Notes under the pieces: generated by a model
Database searches by the model: none
What the model was told of the DNA's origin: nothing
What the model saw: only the letters and a program-made list of their open reading frames with translations
NCBI GenBank assembly: GCA_963733145.1
Contig: CAVTCJ010000013.1
Span: forward strand, 434,001 to 498,000
Direction of reading: 5' to 3'
Source: JAHIKV01 sp963733145
GTDB taxonomy: Bacteria > Planctomycetota > Planctomycetia > Pirellulales > Thermoguttaceae
Length of the DNA: 64,000 nucleotides
Translations under genes and position numbers: made by a program
Shown here: in pieces, positions 27,768 through 37,602 of the stretch
Layout: each line of letters opens with the position of its first letter
Numbering within the stretch: position 1 is the stretch's first letter

Positions 27768-28378
27768 ATGTTTATCTCCATCGACGGCGGCGACGGCGCC
27801 GGTAAATCGACGCAGGTCGAATTGCTCGCCGACTGGTTGCGAGCACAAAGCCGGCAGGTCGTCGTCTGCCGCGACCCCGGCAGCACCCCGCTGGGCGAGG
27901 CCGTCCGCAACATCCTCCTCGACCGCCACGATCTGAATATCCACCGCCGCGGCGAGATGCTGCTCTACATGGCCGCTCGGCGCAGTTGGCCGAGGAGGTC
28001 ATCCGGCCGGCCCTGGAACAGGACAAAACCGTCCTCAGCGACCGCTATCTGCTGGCCAACGTGGTCTATCAAGGGCACGCCGGAGGTCTGGACGTGCCGA
28101 CGCTCTGGGAGGTCGGACGCATCGCCACCGGCGGTTTGATGCCCGAGTTGACCATAGTGCTCGACGTTCCGCCCGAGGTGGCCGCGGCGCGGCTCGACCG
28201 GCCGTTGGACCGCATGGAGTTGCAGGGCGCCGCGTTCCACGCCCGCGTCCGCGAAGGATTTTTGGCCGAGGCCGCCCGAGAGCCGCGGCGGATCGTCGTC
28301 GTCGATGCCTCCGGTCCGGCCGACGAAGTGCAGGAGAACATTCGGAATGTTGTGCGGAAACGATTGAAAATAGAATAA
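27768..28378 (+). CDS. tmk: Thymidylate kinase (one frameshift)
   Basis: About 203 residues if repaired. It phosphorylates dTMP to dTDP. The P-loop is FISIDGGDGAGKSTQVELLADWL, followed by VVCRDPGSTPLGEAVR and HRRGEMLLYMAARR. After a missing base near 27978 the frame changes and continues AEEVIRPALEQDKTVLSDRYLLANVVYQG (the DR(Y/F) motif), then MPELTIVLDVPPEVAAARL and the LID region. The gene is normally essential and both parts are well conserved, so a sequence error is more likely than inactivation. holB follows 123 bp downstream, a common pairing. Confidence 0.88.
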
Positions 28379-28466
28379 CACCAAGCAGTTGCGAAACCGC
28401 AAGCGGCCGGCGACGTTGTTGCGAAGTTCTTCGCCGCGTGGACGCGGCGGCTAAACACCTACAATC

Positions 28467-28501
28467 TCTGACCTCTGACCTCTGACCTCTGACCTCTGAC
28501 C
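28467..28501. repeat. Heptanucleotide tandem repeat, 5 x TCTGACC, abutting the holB ATG
   Basis: Five perfect copies of TCTGACC end exactly at the base before ATG 28502, leaving no room for an SD sequence. Compare GGCTGTA x7 (8776-8824) and the ACCYAAG heptads before frr. Confidence 0.97.
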
Positions 28502-29551
28502 ATGTGGCACGGCATTTACGGACACGACGACGTTGTCGAGCGGTTTCGCCGGGCGCTCGCCAATGGGCGGCTGGCGAGCAGTTTCCTCTTTGCCGGTCCG
28601 GCCGGCGTGGGCAAGCGGACGTTCGCCTTGAAGCTGGCCCAGGCCCTGCTCTGCCGGCAGCGGCCCGAGGCGGCGCTGGACCCCTGCGGAACCTGCCCCT
28701 CTTGTGCCCAAGTGGCGGCCGGCACGCACCCGGACCTCGACCAACTCGCCAAACCGGAAGGCAAATCGTTCATCCCGCTGGAGCTCCTGATCGGCGACGC
28801 CGACCACCGCCGCCGCGAAGGGCTCTGTCATAATATCAGCTTGAAGCCGTCGATGGGCGGGCGGAAAGTCGCCGTGATCGACGACGCCGACTACCTCAAC
28901 GCCGAGGGGGCCAACGCGCTGTTGAAAACCCTCGAAGAGCCGCCGCCGAAGTCCGTGCTGATCCTGATCGGCACCTCCGCGGCCAAGCAACTCCCCACGA
29001 TCCGCTCGCGCTGCCAACTGGTCCGCTTCCAGCCGCTGCCGACCGACGTGGTGGCCGAACTGCTGGCGTCGAAGTCGCTCGTCCCCGACGCGGCGGCCGC
29101 CCCGCGGCTGGCCCAATACAGCGAGGGGAGCATACAACGGGCAGTGGAGTTGGCCGACCCCGAGCTGTGGACCTTCCGCAACGCGCTCTACGAGCGGCTC
29201 TCCGCATCGCCGCTCGACAGCGTCGGGCTGGCCGGATCGATTGCCGCTTTCGTGAACGAGGCGGGCAAGGAGGCCCCGGCCCGCCGCGCCCGCTTCCGCC
29301 AGGTGGTCGCCTTCGCCGCCGAGTTTCACCGCCAACTGTTGCGTCTGCAATGCGACGCGCCGGCGTCCGAAGACCGGGAACTGGAAACCCACGTTCGCCG
29401 GGCGATGCAGAACGGCCAGACCAATCCCCGCTCGGCCGCCGCCCGGCTCGACCGCTCGCTCGACGCCGCCGCCCAGATCGACCGCAACGCCAATCAATCC
29501 ACGCTGATCGAATGTTGGGTGGACGACCTGGCGGCGACTGCGGAAGGCTGA
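28502..29551 (+). CDS. holB: DNA polymerase III delta-prime subunit (clamp loader)
   Basis: 349 residues. YGHDDVVERFRRALANGRLASSFLFAGPAGVGKRTFALKLAQALLC contains the P-loop GPAGVGKRT. CGTCPSC is the zinc-binding CxxCxxC part. RKVAVIDDADYLNAEGANALLKTLEEPP is the Walker B/sensor region, and TIRSRCQLVRF is the SRC motif. The C-terminal collar domain follows. Part of the DnaX clamp-loader complex that places the beta clamp on primed DNA. Translation start context is unusual: the ATG directly follows five TCTGACC heptads. Confidence 0.93.
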   Translation: MWHGIYGHDDVVERFRRALANGRLASSFLFAGPAGVGKRTFALKLAQALLCRQRPEAALDPCGTCPSCAQVAAGTHPDLDQLAKPEGKSFIPLELLIGDADHRRREGLCHNISLKPSMGGRKVAVIDDADYLNAEGANALLKTLEEPPPKSVLILIGTSAAKQLPTIRSRCQLVRFQPLPTDVVAELLASKSLVPDAAAAPRLAQYSEGSIQRAVELADPELWTFRNALYERLSASPLDSVGLAGSIAAFVNEAGKEAPARRARFRQVVAFAAEFHRQLLRLQCDAPASEDRELETHVRRAMQNGQTNPRSAAARLDRSLDAAAQIDRNANQSTLIECWVDDLAATAEG

Positions 29552-29559
29552 TCGCCCTT

Positions 29560-30274
29560 TCAACGGCTGCGGCTATGCAACAGAATTTCAAGTGTTGCAT
29601 GGCGGCCCGGGTTGTTGCCCGTCGTCGTAAGGTATTGATTCACTTGTGGTTGCGTCGATTTCGCCAGTCGCGAATTCGTACTCCTTTTGGCGGTGGGGTG
29701 TTGCGTCCGCAAATCCGGTGCTTTCGGACGGATGGGCATTGTGCGCGTTTGGGCGACTGCGCCGCCGGCATCTTCCGATTGGATCATTTCCCACTCGTCT
29801 TCCTGCTCGGTGATCAGCGGGGCATTAGCGGCATCGCACTCCCGGGAGAGTTTCCTGATCTTATGGATGATGCGGCGATAGTTTTTCTGGGGCAGGTCTT
29901 CGTGGAGAAACGAGACGAATTGTTCCATGAGCGCCTTCATCTGCTCCGGGGTGATGAGGGTTGGCGGCCGGAGGAAGAAGTCTGATGGGTTCCGCCGTTC
30001 GAGCAGCCAGGCGGCCGCCCGCCAGTGCTTGGGGTCTTCGGCGGCGGCCTGGATGCGGCGCAGCAGGAGCACTTCGGCGGAGTGTTCGGCCTCGAGCAGA
30101 ACCGAGTGCGAACTTGGGGTCCCGGGCGGCACAGCGGGTGACGGTGCTGGCCGCGCAGCCGACCCGTTGCGCGGCCACCCGCCGGCTGCTCCCGTTGGTG
30201 ATCAGGGCGATTATCTGTCGGCGTTTCTGTTCGTCGAGCTTGCAGCGTTTGCGATTTTCAGTCAGGAAAGACAT
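29560..30274 (-). CDS. Helix-turn-helix protein of a planctomycete family (one frameshift)
   Basis: About 235 residues if repaired, starting at ATG 30274. The N-terminal part SFLTENRKRCKLDEQKRRQIIALITNGSSRRVAAQRVGCAASTVTRCAARDPKFA is a homeodomain-like HTH as in transposon-type helix-turn-helix proteins. After a shift near 30110 the second frame gives LLEAEHSAEVLLLRRIQAAAEDPKHWRAAAWLLERRNPSDFFLRPP and a helical tail to 29560. The KHWRAAAWLLER motif recurs in a small planctomycete family of unknown role, possibly derived from phage or transposon proteins. Convergent with holB, 8 bp apart. Confidence 0.6.
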
Positions 30275-30709
30275 GGCCGTTTGTGGTTCGAGTCGAGAAA
30301 AGAAGGCCGCCGCCCGCCGCATCAAGCCGATCGGGTCCGCGGGACGCCTTCGTTAAGAGATATACATCAACTTATGTACACTACATTCCCGCGAAAGTCA
30401 ACGGCAGTTTTTGTGCCAACGCCGGCGTCGGTCGGTAGGGTGGCTTGACGTTTTTGGAAGAAAAGAGAGGAATTTCGGGAGCTGTACGGGAAATGGGTTG
30501 CAGCGAAAAGTTGAGTATTCCCCTATACGCCCTTGATGGTCCTTGATTGACTGCCCCTCTGAGAAGAGTTATGCTCAGAGCGTGACGACAACGCCTCTGA
30601 TAGCGGGGGTGGTAAGGAGTCGTTGCACAAGTAGCTACGTCACCTCTTCACTCTCTATGATGCGAGACAGTTGGGACTCCAATCCACGTAGTGTGTTCGA
30701 GGCCAGCCA
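30275..30709. other. Intergenic region without a recognised gene
   Basis: 435 bp between the divergent HTH gene and the STN-module protein. It is less GC-rich than its surroundings around 30355-30400. No credible ORF, repeat family or tRNA-like fold was seen. It probably holds the promoters of both flanking genes. Confidence 0.5.
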
Positions 30710-33145
30710 ATGCAAACCGAAACAAAAACAAATGCTCCCGCCCATATGATCTTCCACCTGCTTTTATGGACGGTTCGCTTGTCGCAGGTTTTGGCAATCG
30801 TGCTGTTATGCCGCAGCATAGATGCACGGCCACCGGGCAAGCAAGCGACGGAGAAACCAGCCGCTGCGGCAACACCGGAAGAGTCGGCCGTGCATAAGCG
30901 GTCGGCAATGTTCGATGTCTTCGGGCCGGAATTGCTGGGACTCGGCCCGAACGACGAGATGCGGATTACGTACGACTCCGGGGGACGCTTCAGCAATGTC
31001 TCCTATGAGTTTCTATTCAGGGGATCCGAGCCGGAGCGGGTGCGAGCCTGGCAGCATTTTCCTTTTGCCAAGCCCCCGCGCGAGAAGCGAGACGCCGGTT
31101 CGGTTGCCTTGAGCCCGAACGATTGGCGGCAACTGGCCCGCACGCTGACGCGCTACCGTATAGGTCCAAAGGCGCGCTGGACATGGGATGCCGATACGGT
31201 AACCGTCTCCCTCTCCACAAAAGAGAAGAAAGCGGTTCGCTTCGAGCGTTTTGTGGACCGGTCGGGCATCGGGCATTATCTCCACCAATTGTGCGACCGC
31301 TTTTCGTTGACAAAATGGATCCCGCCGGCTGCAAATACGCCATTTTTGGAGAAATCCTACCCAGTGGGCAACCTCGCGGCTCAACCCGGTGCGTCGGGCA
31401 AGACGACCTACGACGTCGCCCCGCTTGCCGGGCTGATCTACGAGTTGATCCATGAAAACTTCGGGCCCGACTCCTGGGAGCCCGGCAACGGCGGCGGAAT
31501 GGACGTGGCAGGCGACGGTGAAACGTTGTTGCTCCGCATTCGGCAGACGGCCGAGGCACATGAACAAATCAGCCGGTTGTTGGCTCTGTTGCGGAGAGTC
31601 CTCCGCGACCCGCCGACAGCCATGCAGCCGGTCTATCACGACGACTCGCCGCTCGGCAAGATTGCCCAAACCTTGCTCCAGAAGGTGACGCTGGACTTCG
31701 ATGCGGCGCCGCTGAAAACGGTGCTCGACCAACTGACTTCCCGATATGGCTTGAAGTTCCGCTACGAAGACCGCTTCGACGATACGACCGTTACGCTGCA
31801 CGTAAAGAACGTTTCGCTCGGGACAGCCCTGCGTCGTTTAGTAAGAGACCTTGATTTCAGCGTCGAAGAGGAAAACGGGCAATGGCTTTTGACAATGGAT
31901 TGGAGTGCGCAAGTCGTTGCGGGGCGTTTAACCTCGGTCTATCCGGTGGACGATCTGCTGGGATCCGCGGCCAAGCCGGGCCCGATTTCACCAAATGACT
32001 TCATGGCTGCCATGGAGGTTCCGCATGACAACAGGGCCGATCTGCTCTCGATCGCCGGCCGTCCGTTTTTGGTGGTCGACCGGCCGTATATCATCGGCGA
32101 ACGACGTGTGGAGAACGGACTCGATTTGCTCCGCACGCTTGGCCGGGATTTGACCGCAGACGCCCGCCGAGAGGCCCCGGCCATCCCCTGCTACTACTCG
32201 CCGACAGAGTGGACGGCCAGGGAAGAGGTCCTGAAAGCGCTCCGCAAGAAGGTCTCGCTTCGGCGCATCAAAGCGCCGTTGGCAGACGTGTTGAAGGAGA
32301 TCGGCCGTCGCGCCGGGCTGGGAGTGGCCACCGATTTCAAAGACCCGACCGGGCACATGGAGATTACCGGCAAAGAACCCGTTACCGTGATTGCCGAGAA
32401 CGAAGAGGCGCGGTCGGTTTTGCGCAGGCTGCTCATGCCTTTGAAGCTCGGATGGCGCATCGAATATGGCATGCTTCTGATTATGACTCGTGACCAATCG
32501 GCGCGGGCACTGTCCACAGTGGCGTATCCGTCGCTGGGCATGAACCCCGACGCACTGGGCGATCTCATTCTGGCCACTGTCGAACCGATCGAATGATACC
32601 ACGGGGTGGCCGGTCCCGGCAGCATGGTTTGCCTCTCCTTCGGCCGCCGCGGTGTGCTTGTCATCGAGCAGGCCGACCTGGTGCATGACGAAGTCGTCGA
32701 GATGTTGGCGCTGGTGCGCCGAATGGCCGCCGACGTCGCCGCCGGCAAGCCGGCAGTGCGCTATCCAGTCGGCCCATTTTGGGATAGCGGACCTCCGCCC
32801 AAGGATTCCTTGGATCTGGCTAAACGGCTGGTTGATGGACTGAAAGGGGGCAATGGGCGGCCGTCCGATAATCCTCCAGAGCAGTGGTCCCGTTCATTCT
32901 ATCCGGTGGCAAACCTTCTGCTCCGTCACAACGGGCGGTCCGTGGGGCGGAATGATTTGGACACGTTGATAGCCAAGATAAAGTCAGATGTTGCTCCCGC
33001 TCTCTGGGCCGATAATCCCGGGAGCGGAACCATCGACGGCTGCTTCTGCGGCGATGGGTCACTTCTTGTGGTCAACCAAACCGAGGCCGTTCACCGCCAG
33101 ATTGTCGATTGGCTCACCAAAGCCCGTGCTGCCAGAGCGAAATAG
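30710..33145 (+). CDS. Secreted STN-module protein interrupted by an in-frame TGA
   Basis: 811 codons in one frame with a single TGA at 32594-32596. The N-terminus has a hydrophobic signal-like stretch (MIFHLLLWTVRLSQVLAIVLLC). The middle has STN-type modules (LKTVLDQLTSRYGLKFRYEDRFDDTTVTLHVKNVSLGTALRRLVRDLDFSV and a second one at about 32235-32510). A module ending in DLILATVEPIE is cut by the stop. Translation of the same frame continues YHGVAGPGSMVCLSFGRRGVLVIEQADLVHDEVVEMLALVRRM, the expected end of that module, where relatives have a Trp at the stop position. A second copy follows (YPVANLLLRHNG ... LLVVNQTEAVHRQIVDWL). The simplest reading is TGG to TGA. Function unknown; envelope location inferred. 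Confidence 0.7.
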
Positions 33146-33420
33146 CACCAGCAGACAGTTTCGGCTCGTCCATCATAAGGTGTAGTGAAAAGTGCTTGCC
33201 GAGAGAGGGACGGCGGCATTTTTTGCGAATATCATTGTTACGTATGTAACGCCAATGTGTTTGGAAACTTCGATAGGGAACGCTGATTATCGCTAATCTC
33301 CGCTAATCTCCTGAATTAGCGTCGATCAGTGTTGATTAGTGTTTGACGAAGCAAGCTAAGCTGGGCAAGTGTGGTTTAGTAGGAGGCGAGCGGACCTGCG
33401 ATCATCAATCGCGCCGCCAC

Positions 33421-33515
33421 GGGGGAACAGTCCCATTTTCGCGGCGATAAAGCTAATTCGCGGGGCGATGTGCTTCGTGCCGCGAAAATTGGGACAGTCC
33501 CCTACGAACGGTTAC
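33421..33515. repeat. R2 half element (hairpin B with one terminal end)
   Basis: GGGGGAACAGTCCCATTTTC ... CGCGAAAATTGGGACAGTCC followed by ACGAACGGTTAC, the R2 terminal sequence. Hairpin A and the other end are absent. It lies in a gene-poor stretch (33146-33656) that also has a degenerate GATTA/TAATC-rich inverted repeat at about 33283-33345. Confidence 0.85.
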
Positions 33516-33656
33516 ATTCATTATTCTCCCCCGAGTCTAAGCAAGCCCCCTATTGACGGATTGGCGTAAAAACTGCTACATTCAGTAGTGTTTTTTCAGA
33601 TGGGGATGGCGGGGGTTGCTGCACAAACGAAACGGATTTTGGGAGGGGGGAACCCG

Positions 33657-34406
33657 ATGCTTAAACATTTAGGGATTGTGCAGGCGTGTTTCTCTCAGCC
33701 GCGGTTCCGCTGCAACGCCATGCGGCGGCTGGGTGGGCGGCCGATTCTGGAGTGGGTGATCCGCCGCGTGACCGACTCGCTCCGGCTGGACGGCGTGATC
33801 GTCGTGGCCTGCGGAATGGAGGGCTGTAAGGCCCTGGGCGACATGGTCCCCCGCGACGTGCCGGTCTGCCAGTGCCTGGGGGAGGACGCCCTGGCCCGCT
33901 TCTGCAAGGCTTTGGAGCAATATCCGGCCGAGGGCGTGGTGCTGATCCGGGGCGATAATCTGTTCGTCGATCCGAGCATGATCGACCGCTTGGCCACCAC
34001 GGCCGAGGAGCATCCGAATTGCGACTACGTGAGTTATTGTTCGCGGGACGGCCGGCCGGCGATCCTCTCGCCGGTGGGCGTGTACGCCGAGTGGTTTCGC
34101 GCCGGGGCGTTGCACGAGGCCAACCGTCTGGCCCGGGAGAAGCCGGACCGCGAACAGGTCACCCGTTACATCTATTCGCACCCGGAACTGTTCAATCTCC
34201 GTTTGATTCCGGCGCCGGCCGAGATCGACCGGGATGACGTGCGATTGACGGTTGACATGGAGGAGGATTGGGACCACGCTCTGGTTCTGTTCGAGGCCCT
34301 GGGGCCGGAGCGTTTGGATTGGCAACGGATTGCCAGCCTGCTGGACCACCAGCCGGCCCTGCGCAGCCGCATGGCAGCCCTGAACCGCGAGTACGCGCAG
34401 GTGTAA
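33657..34406 (+). CDS. SpsF-like cytidylyltransferase family protein
   Basis: 249 residues from ATG 33657, preceded by GGGAGGGGGG; the frame is open to 33588. GIVQACFSQPRFRCNAMRRLGGRPILEWVIRRVTDS resembles the start of SpsF/NeuA-type nucleotidyltransferases (normally IIQAR-SSRLPGKVLRPLGGKPLLEWV). VVLIRGDNLFVDPSMIDRL (the D after a turn, as in GDxPLxDP) and the C-terminal DDVRLTVDMEEDWDHALVLFEAL are diagnostic of that family. These enzymes activate sugars for surface glycans. The canonical lysine/arginine loop is altered (SQPRFRCNAM), so activity is uncertain. Confidence 0.75.
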   Translation: MLKHLGIVQACFSQPRFRCNAMRRLGGRPILEWVIRRVTDSLRLDGVIVVACGMEGCKALGDMVPRDVPVCQCLGEDALARFCKALEQYPAEGVVLIRGDNLFVDPSMIDRLATTAEEHPNCDYVSYCSRDGRPAILSPVGVYAEWFRAGALHEANRLAREKPDREQVTRYIYSHPELFNLRLIPAPAEIDRDDVRLTVDMEEDWDHALVLFEALGPERLDWQRIASLLDHQPALRSRMAALNREYAQV

Positions 34407-34463
34407 TGATCGCTTTCATCCGTCCCCCCGAGGAGCCACCCCGCCATTCGGCGCGTGCGCCGC

Positions 34464-34619
34464 ATGCGCGGGCTGTTGGCGGCGACGCTGCTTCCGCCGC
34501 GGGCCGCACAGGCCGACGACGCCCCGCCGCTGGTCCGCTGGAAGGCGTGGCTGTTCGCCGGCTGGCTGGTAGCCGTGGCCGTCTGGGCCGGATTTCAGGC
34601 GATCGTCGCCCTGTTTTGA
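34464..34619 (+). CDS. Small membrane protein
   Basis: 51 residues: a basic N-terminus (MRGLLAATLLPPRAAQAD), then one transmembrane segment (WLFAGWLVAVAVWAGFQAIVALF) up to the stop. A GTG 9 nt upstream is another possible start. It begins 58 bp after the SpsF-like gene and runs the same way. No family recognised. The strongly hydrophobic, uninterrupted C-terminus argues for a real product. Confidence 0.4.
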   Translation: MRGLLAATLLPPRAAQADDAPPLVRWKAWLFAGWLVAVAVWAGFQAIVALF

Positions 34620-34721
34620 AGATGGCCACCTGCAACTTGGTCCCCTCGCCCTTTGGGAGAGGGTTAGGGTGAGGGCGAGCAGCGGGAAAGAGTCGTGTAT
34701 TCAAGAGAATATTCGCTCATT

Positions 34722-34911
34722 GCCCTCACCCCCGGCCCCTCTCCCGGAAGGAGAGGGGAGACGAAATAAAAGCCCTCACCCCCGGCCCCTCTCCCGGAAG
34801 GAGAGGGGAGACGAAATAAAAGCCCTCACCCCCGGCCCCTCTCCCGGAAGGAGAGGGGAGACGAAATAAAAGCCCTCACCCCCGGCCCCTCTCCCGGAAG
34901 GAGAGGGGAGA
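34722..34911. repeat. Tandem array of the R10 repeat, four 50-bp units
   Basis: Units start at 34722, 34772, 34822 and 34872, each beginning GCCCTCACCCCCGGCCCCTC and containing CTCTCCCGGAAGGAGAGG, then GGAGACGAAATAAAA. The fourth unit is cut after GGAGAGGGGAG, which lies 5 nt before ATG 34916 and serves as its SD. A further R10 copy lies at 34640-34678. Confidence 0.95.
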
Positions 34912-34915
34912 TATT

Positions 34916-36772
34916 ATGGGAAACTCGTTCCTTTCAATCTTCGTATTCGCGGCGATGGCGGTGGCCGCGTACGGACTCGGCCGGCCGCTGTGGCGGCTGC
35001 TCGGTGCCGGCGACACGGACGGGCCGGCGACGGCGGCGTTCAGCTTGGGCCTCGGAATGACGGCCGCGGCGGGTATCCTGCTGTTGCTGGGGCTGGCCGG
35101 CCTGTTGCGGCCGTTGCCGATCGTGCTGTTGACGATGGCCGGCTGTTGCTGGGCTGTGATGGAGATAGCCGGGGCGATATTGTGGCCGAAGGTGCGTTTG
35201 CCCTTGTCCGTCGATGCGGAAGAACAGCCCGAGCAGCCTTGGCCCGAGCCGAATCGTTGGCTGCTGGCGGCCGTTTTGGCGGCGGCCGCGGCGGCCTGTG
35301 CTGCGGCGTTGCTCGGGGCCTTGGTTCCGCCGACAACCGAGACCGCGCTGGCCGGTCCGCTGGACCTGGCGAAACACTTTTGCCTCGAGCAGCGAATCGA
35401 CATGGACCCGTCCCCTTCTGCCGCCAGGGCGTCGCTGCCGGTTGCCCTGTGGCAGGCCTGGGCCATGACGCTCGACGGTGGCGTCTGCGCAATTGGCCGA
35501 GTGGGGATTGGGAATGCTGTTGGCGCTGGCCACGGTCGTGCTGGCCGCGCCGTTGCTGGGAAGCCGCTGGTCGTGGATCGCCGGGGCGCTGGTCGTGTTG
35601 ACGCCCGAGTTGAACCAACAGATGAGCTTGCCCACCCGGTACGTTGCCCTGGCCGCGTTGGCCGTGCTGGCGCTGGCGGCGTGGTGGCGGGCGGTCGCCC
35701 ACGGCGGCGATGCCCAATGGTTTACAATCTCGGGCCTCATGGCCGGCGGCGCGGTGGGCGTCGATCCGGCGGCCGCTCTGTTGGCGTTGCCGCTGGCCGC
35801 CGCTTTGGCCTGGTCCGCTTTTCGTCGCCGAGAGCAACGGCGATTTCTGCTCCGCGGCGGAGCGGCCGCAGGGCTGGTCGCCCTGGCCGTAGGCGGCGCG
35901 ATGCTCTTGCCCACTTACGACTGGGATGTTCTCTTTAGCGGCCGACGGCACGTCGGTCCTGCGCAGCCAACCGAGGCCGACGTGCCGTCGGCCGCTAAAC
36001 AGAACCACTGTGGCCGACGTGCCGTCGGCCGCTAAACAGAACCATCGCTGTAATGCACCGCCACAACCCCATTTCCGATTACTTCGGATTGGCGCTGTTG
36101 GCCGTGGCGCCGGGGCTGCTGATCGTGCGGCGTTTGCGGGGACTATGGCCGGTGGTTTTCACGGCGGCGGCGTTTGCCGGGTTGGCGCTGTCGATCGGCG
36201 GCGACGCCCGACTGCTGTTCGCAGCGGTTCCGCTGCTGAGCGTGGCGGGCGTATGGGTATGGATCGAACTGCGTCGGTTTCCCGTCGGGGCGCGCCGGGC
36301 TGCCGTGGCGGCGATTGGGCTGATGCTGGCCCTGGGCGCGGCGAAAGCGCTGGACCGGCCGGCCGACGCCTTCCGGGTGTCGTTGGGTATCGAGGACCGC
36401 GAGTCGTATCTCGTGCGGTGCGAGCCGACGTACACGGCCGCCGTCGTGGCCAACCACCTCTTGCGGGCCGGCGCCCGCATCCTCAGCCAGGACCGCCGCA
36501 CGTTCTACTTCGACCACCCCACGACGTGGATCGGCGGCGACGATCGCCTGCTGAAAATCGGCCGCTCTTCGCTGTCGGCCGAAGAGGCCGGGGCGCTGTT
36601 GCGGGAAGCGGGCTATACCCACTTGCTGCTGGCCGAGCCGTTGGATAAAACAGGCCAGCGGGGCGATTTTCCCCTGTCGCGATTGGCCGACGCCGACAAC
36701 GTTCTGACCGACTATCGAAGGCTCACGGCCGACGGCCGGCCATGCCGCTATCGCCTCGTGCCGCTACGGTAG
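34916..36772 (+). CDS. Polytopic membrane protein, frameshifted and split by a repeat
   Basis: Three frames make one protein of about 600 residues. Part 1 (34916 to about 35490): many membrane helices (SFLSIFVFAAMAVAAYGLG; AAAGILLLLGLAGLL) and ALVPPTTETALAGPLDLAKHFCLE. Part 2 (about 35485-35930): WGLGMLLALATVVLAAPLLGS, ALAALAVLALAAWW. Part 3 (36053-36772): YFGLALLAVAPGLLIV, LLSVAGVWVWIELRR, then a soluble C-terminal domain ending DYRRLTADGRPCRYRLVPLR. The layout resembles GT-C/ArnT-like membrane glycosyltransferases. The 1/2 break is a small indel; the 2/3 break contains the R8 palindromes at 35929-36043. Its SD comes from the preceding R10 array. Confidence 0.65.
35929..36043. repeat. R8 palindromes (TTTAGCGGCCGACGGCAC) inserted in a membrane-protein gene
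   Basis: TCTTTAGCGGCCGACGGCAC, then its complement GTGCCGTCGGCCGCTAAACA, then a further GTGCCGTCGGCCGCTAAACA half copy. It disrupts the membrane-protein reading frame. A related copy lies between tsf and pyrH (about 47585-47648). Confidence 0.9.
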
Positions 36773-37197
36773 ATGAAGAGGAACGGATGGAGCAGGCCAG
36801 TGCGGATGTACTCGCTCCCCGGCAACAATGGGGGTGTTCGTGAATTGACGCGATCGGATGCCTTGAAAATTTGGTGTTTTGGGGTGTCCTGTTAAAACAG
36901 TTCGATTCTTTCAAGGGAGGTGAATAAGCCGTTTTTCAGGGCGGATTTGGTTCAGTCGGGGGTTTTTTTGGTTCCAGCCCCTTGACTAAGCTCACACAAC
37001 GGTAATAATGATATGTTTATAATCCTCCCGGAACAGGATATGCATTGTGACGGGAGGTGGTTTGCGGTTTGCCTCAAATCCGCGATGGGCGGTTTTCTTA
37101 CGGAACACGGCCGCCCGTTGCGAAACAGTGGAGCGACCCTCCCCGGGCCGCGGATGTGTTCCGGTTTATTCCCGTGTTTCGATGGAGTTGATTGGTA
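36773..37197. other. Intergenic region, possible promoter for the small gene at 37198
   Basis: 425 bp with no convincing ORF. TTGACT (36982-36987) with TAATAA (37003-37008), and a TATAAT at 37018-37023, are promoter-like but with poor spacing or no -35. A GC-rich inverted repeat around 37025-37058 (CCTCCCG ... CGGGAGG) could form a hairpin in the leader. Confidence 0.35.
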
Positions 37198-37413
37198 ATG
37201 AGGAACGTGTTTGAAGCGATTTTGGAGTGTGGGCACGATGAGGATTTCATGCCCGTGGAAACAGAGGAGTTCGACGCGACCGAGGCGCCCGCCGGCTCGC
37301 GTGCGAAGATCGACATTTTGGCAGAGCGGGTGCTTCGCGGGCAGCCCTTGTGGCATCCCAGCGACAGATCGGACTACAGCGGTCTGACCGGGGCGGTGCG
37401 CCCACGCGCTTGA
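37198..37413 (+). CDS. Small conserved planctomycete protein of unknown function
   Basis: 71 residues. The C-terminal part SRAKIDILAERVLRGQPLWHPSDRSDYSGLTGAVRPR matches a motif (K-ILA-RV--G-PLWHP-D) that I recognise from small planctomycete proteins of unknown role. The N-terminus is acidic (ILECGHDEDFMPVETEEFDATEAP). No signal peptide. ATG 37198 is taken; TTG 37192 is an alternative. Confidence 0.6.
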   Translation: MRNVFEAILECGHDEDFMPVETEEFDATEAPAGSRAKIDILAERVLRGQPLWHPSDRSDYSGLTGAVRPRA

Positions 37414-37533
37414 GGCATCTCTGGCACCGCCAAAGCCGTCGATACCGAGGCTCTCTCGGGATTGGCGTTTCTTGCACTTGAACTGTCGGCGCTCGTTTTG
37501 AGGCGGCGGTCGGATTTGCCTGGAAAAATGGCG

Positions 37534-37562
37534 TTGGGGTGGCAGTTAAACTGCCGCCCCAA
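37534..37562. repeat. R11 short palindrome
   Basis: TTGGGGTGGCAGTTAAACTG followed by CCGCCCCAA, the same type as at 15830-15856 with one mismatch. It lies 40 bp before a larger nested element. Confidence 0.8.
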
Positions 37563-37602
37563 CCACAGGCTCAACTGCCGCCGAACCGCGGCGTTCGATG
37601 GT

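Noticed and set aside
32594..32596. TGA as selenocysteine or reassigned codon
   Set aside because: There is no SECIS-like hairpin directly after it, relatives have Trp rather than Cys at the position, and TGA is a normal stop in neighbouring genes.
34722..34911. CRISPR-like array
   Set aside because: The four 50-bp units are contiguous with no variable spacers, the unit is a dispersed repeat found elsewhere, and no cas genes are nearby.
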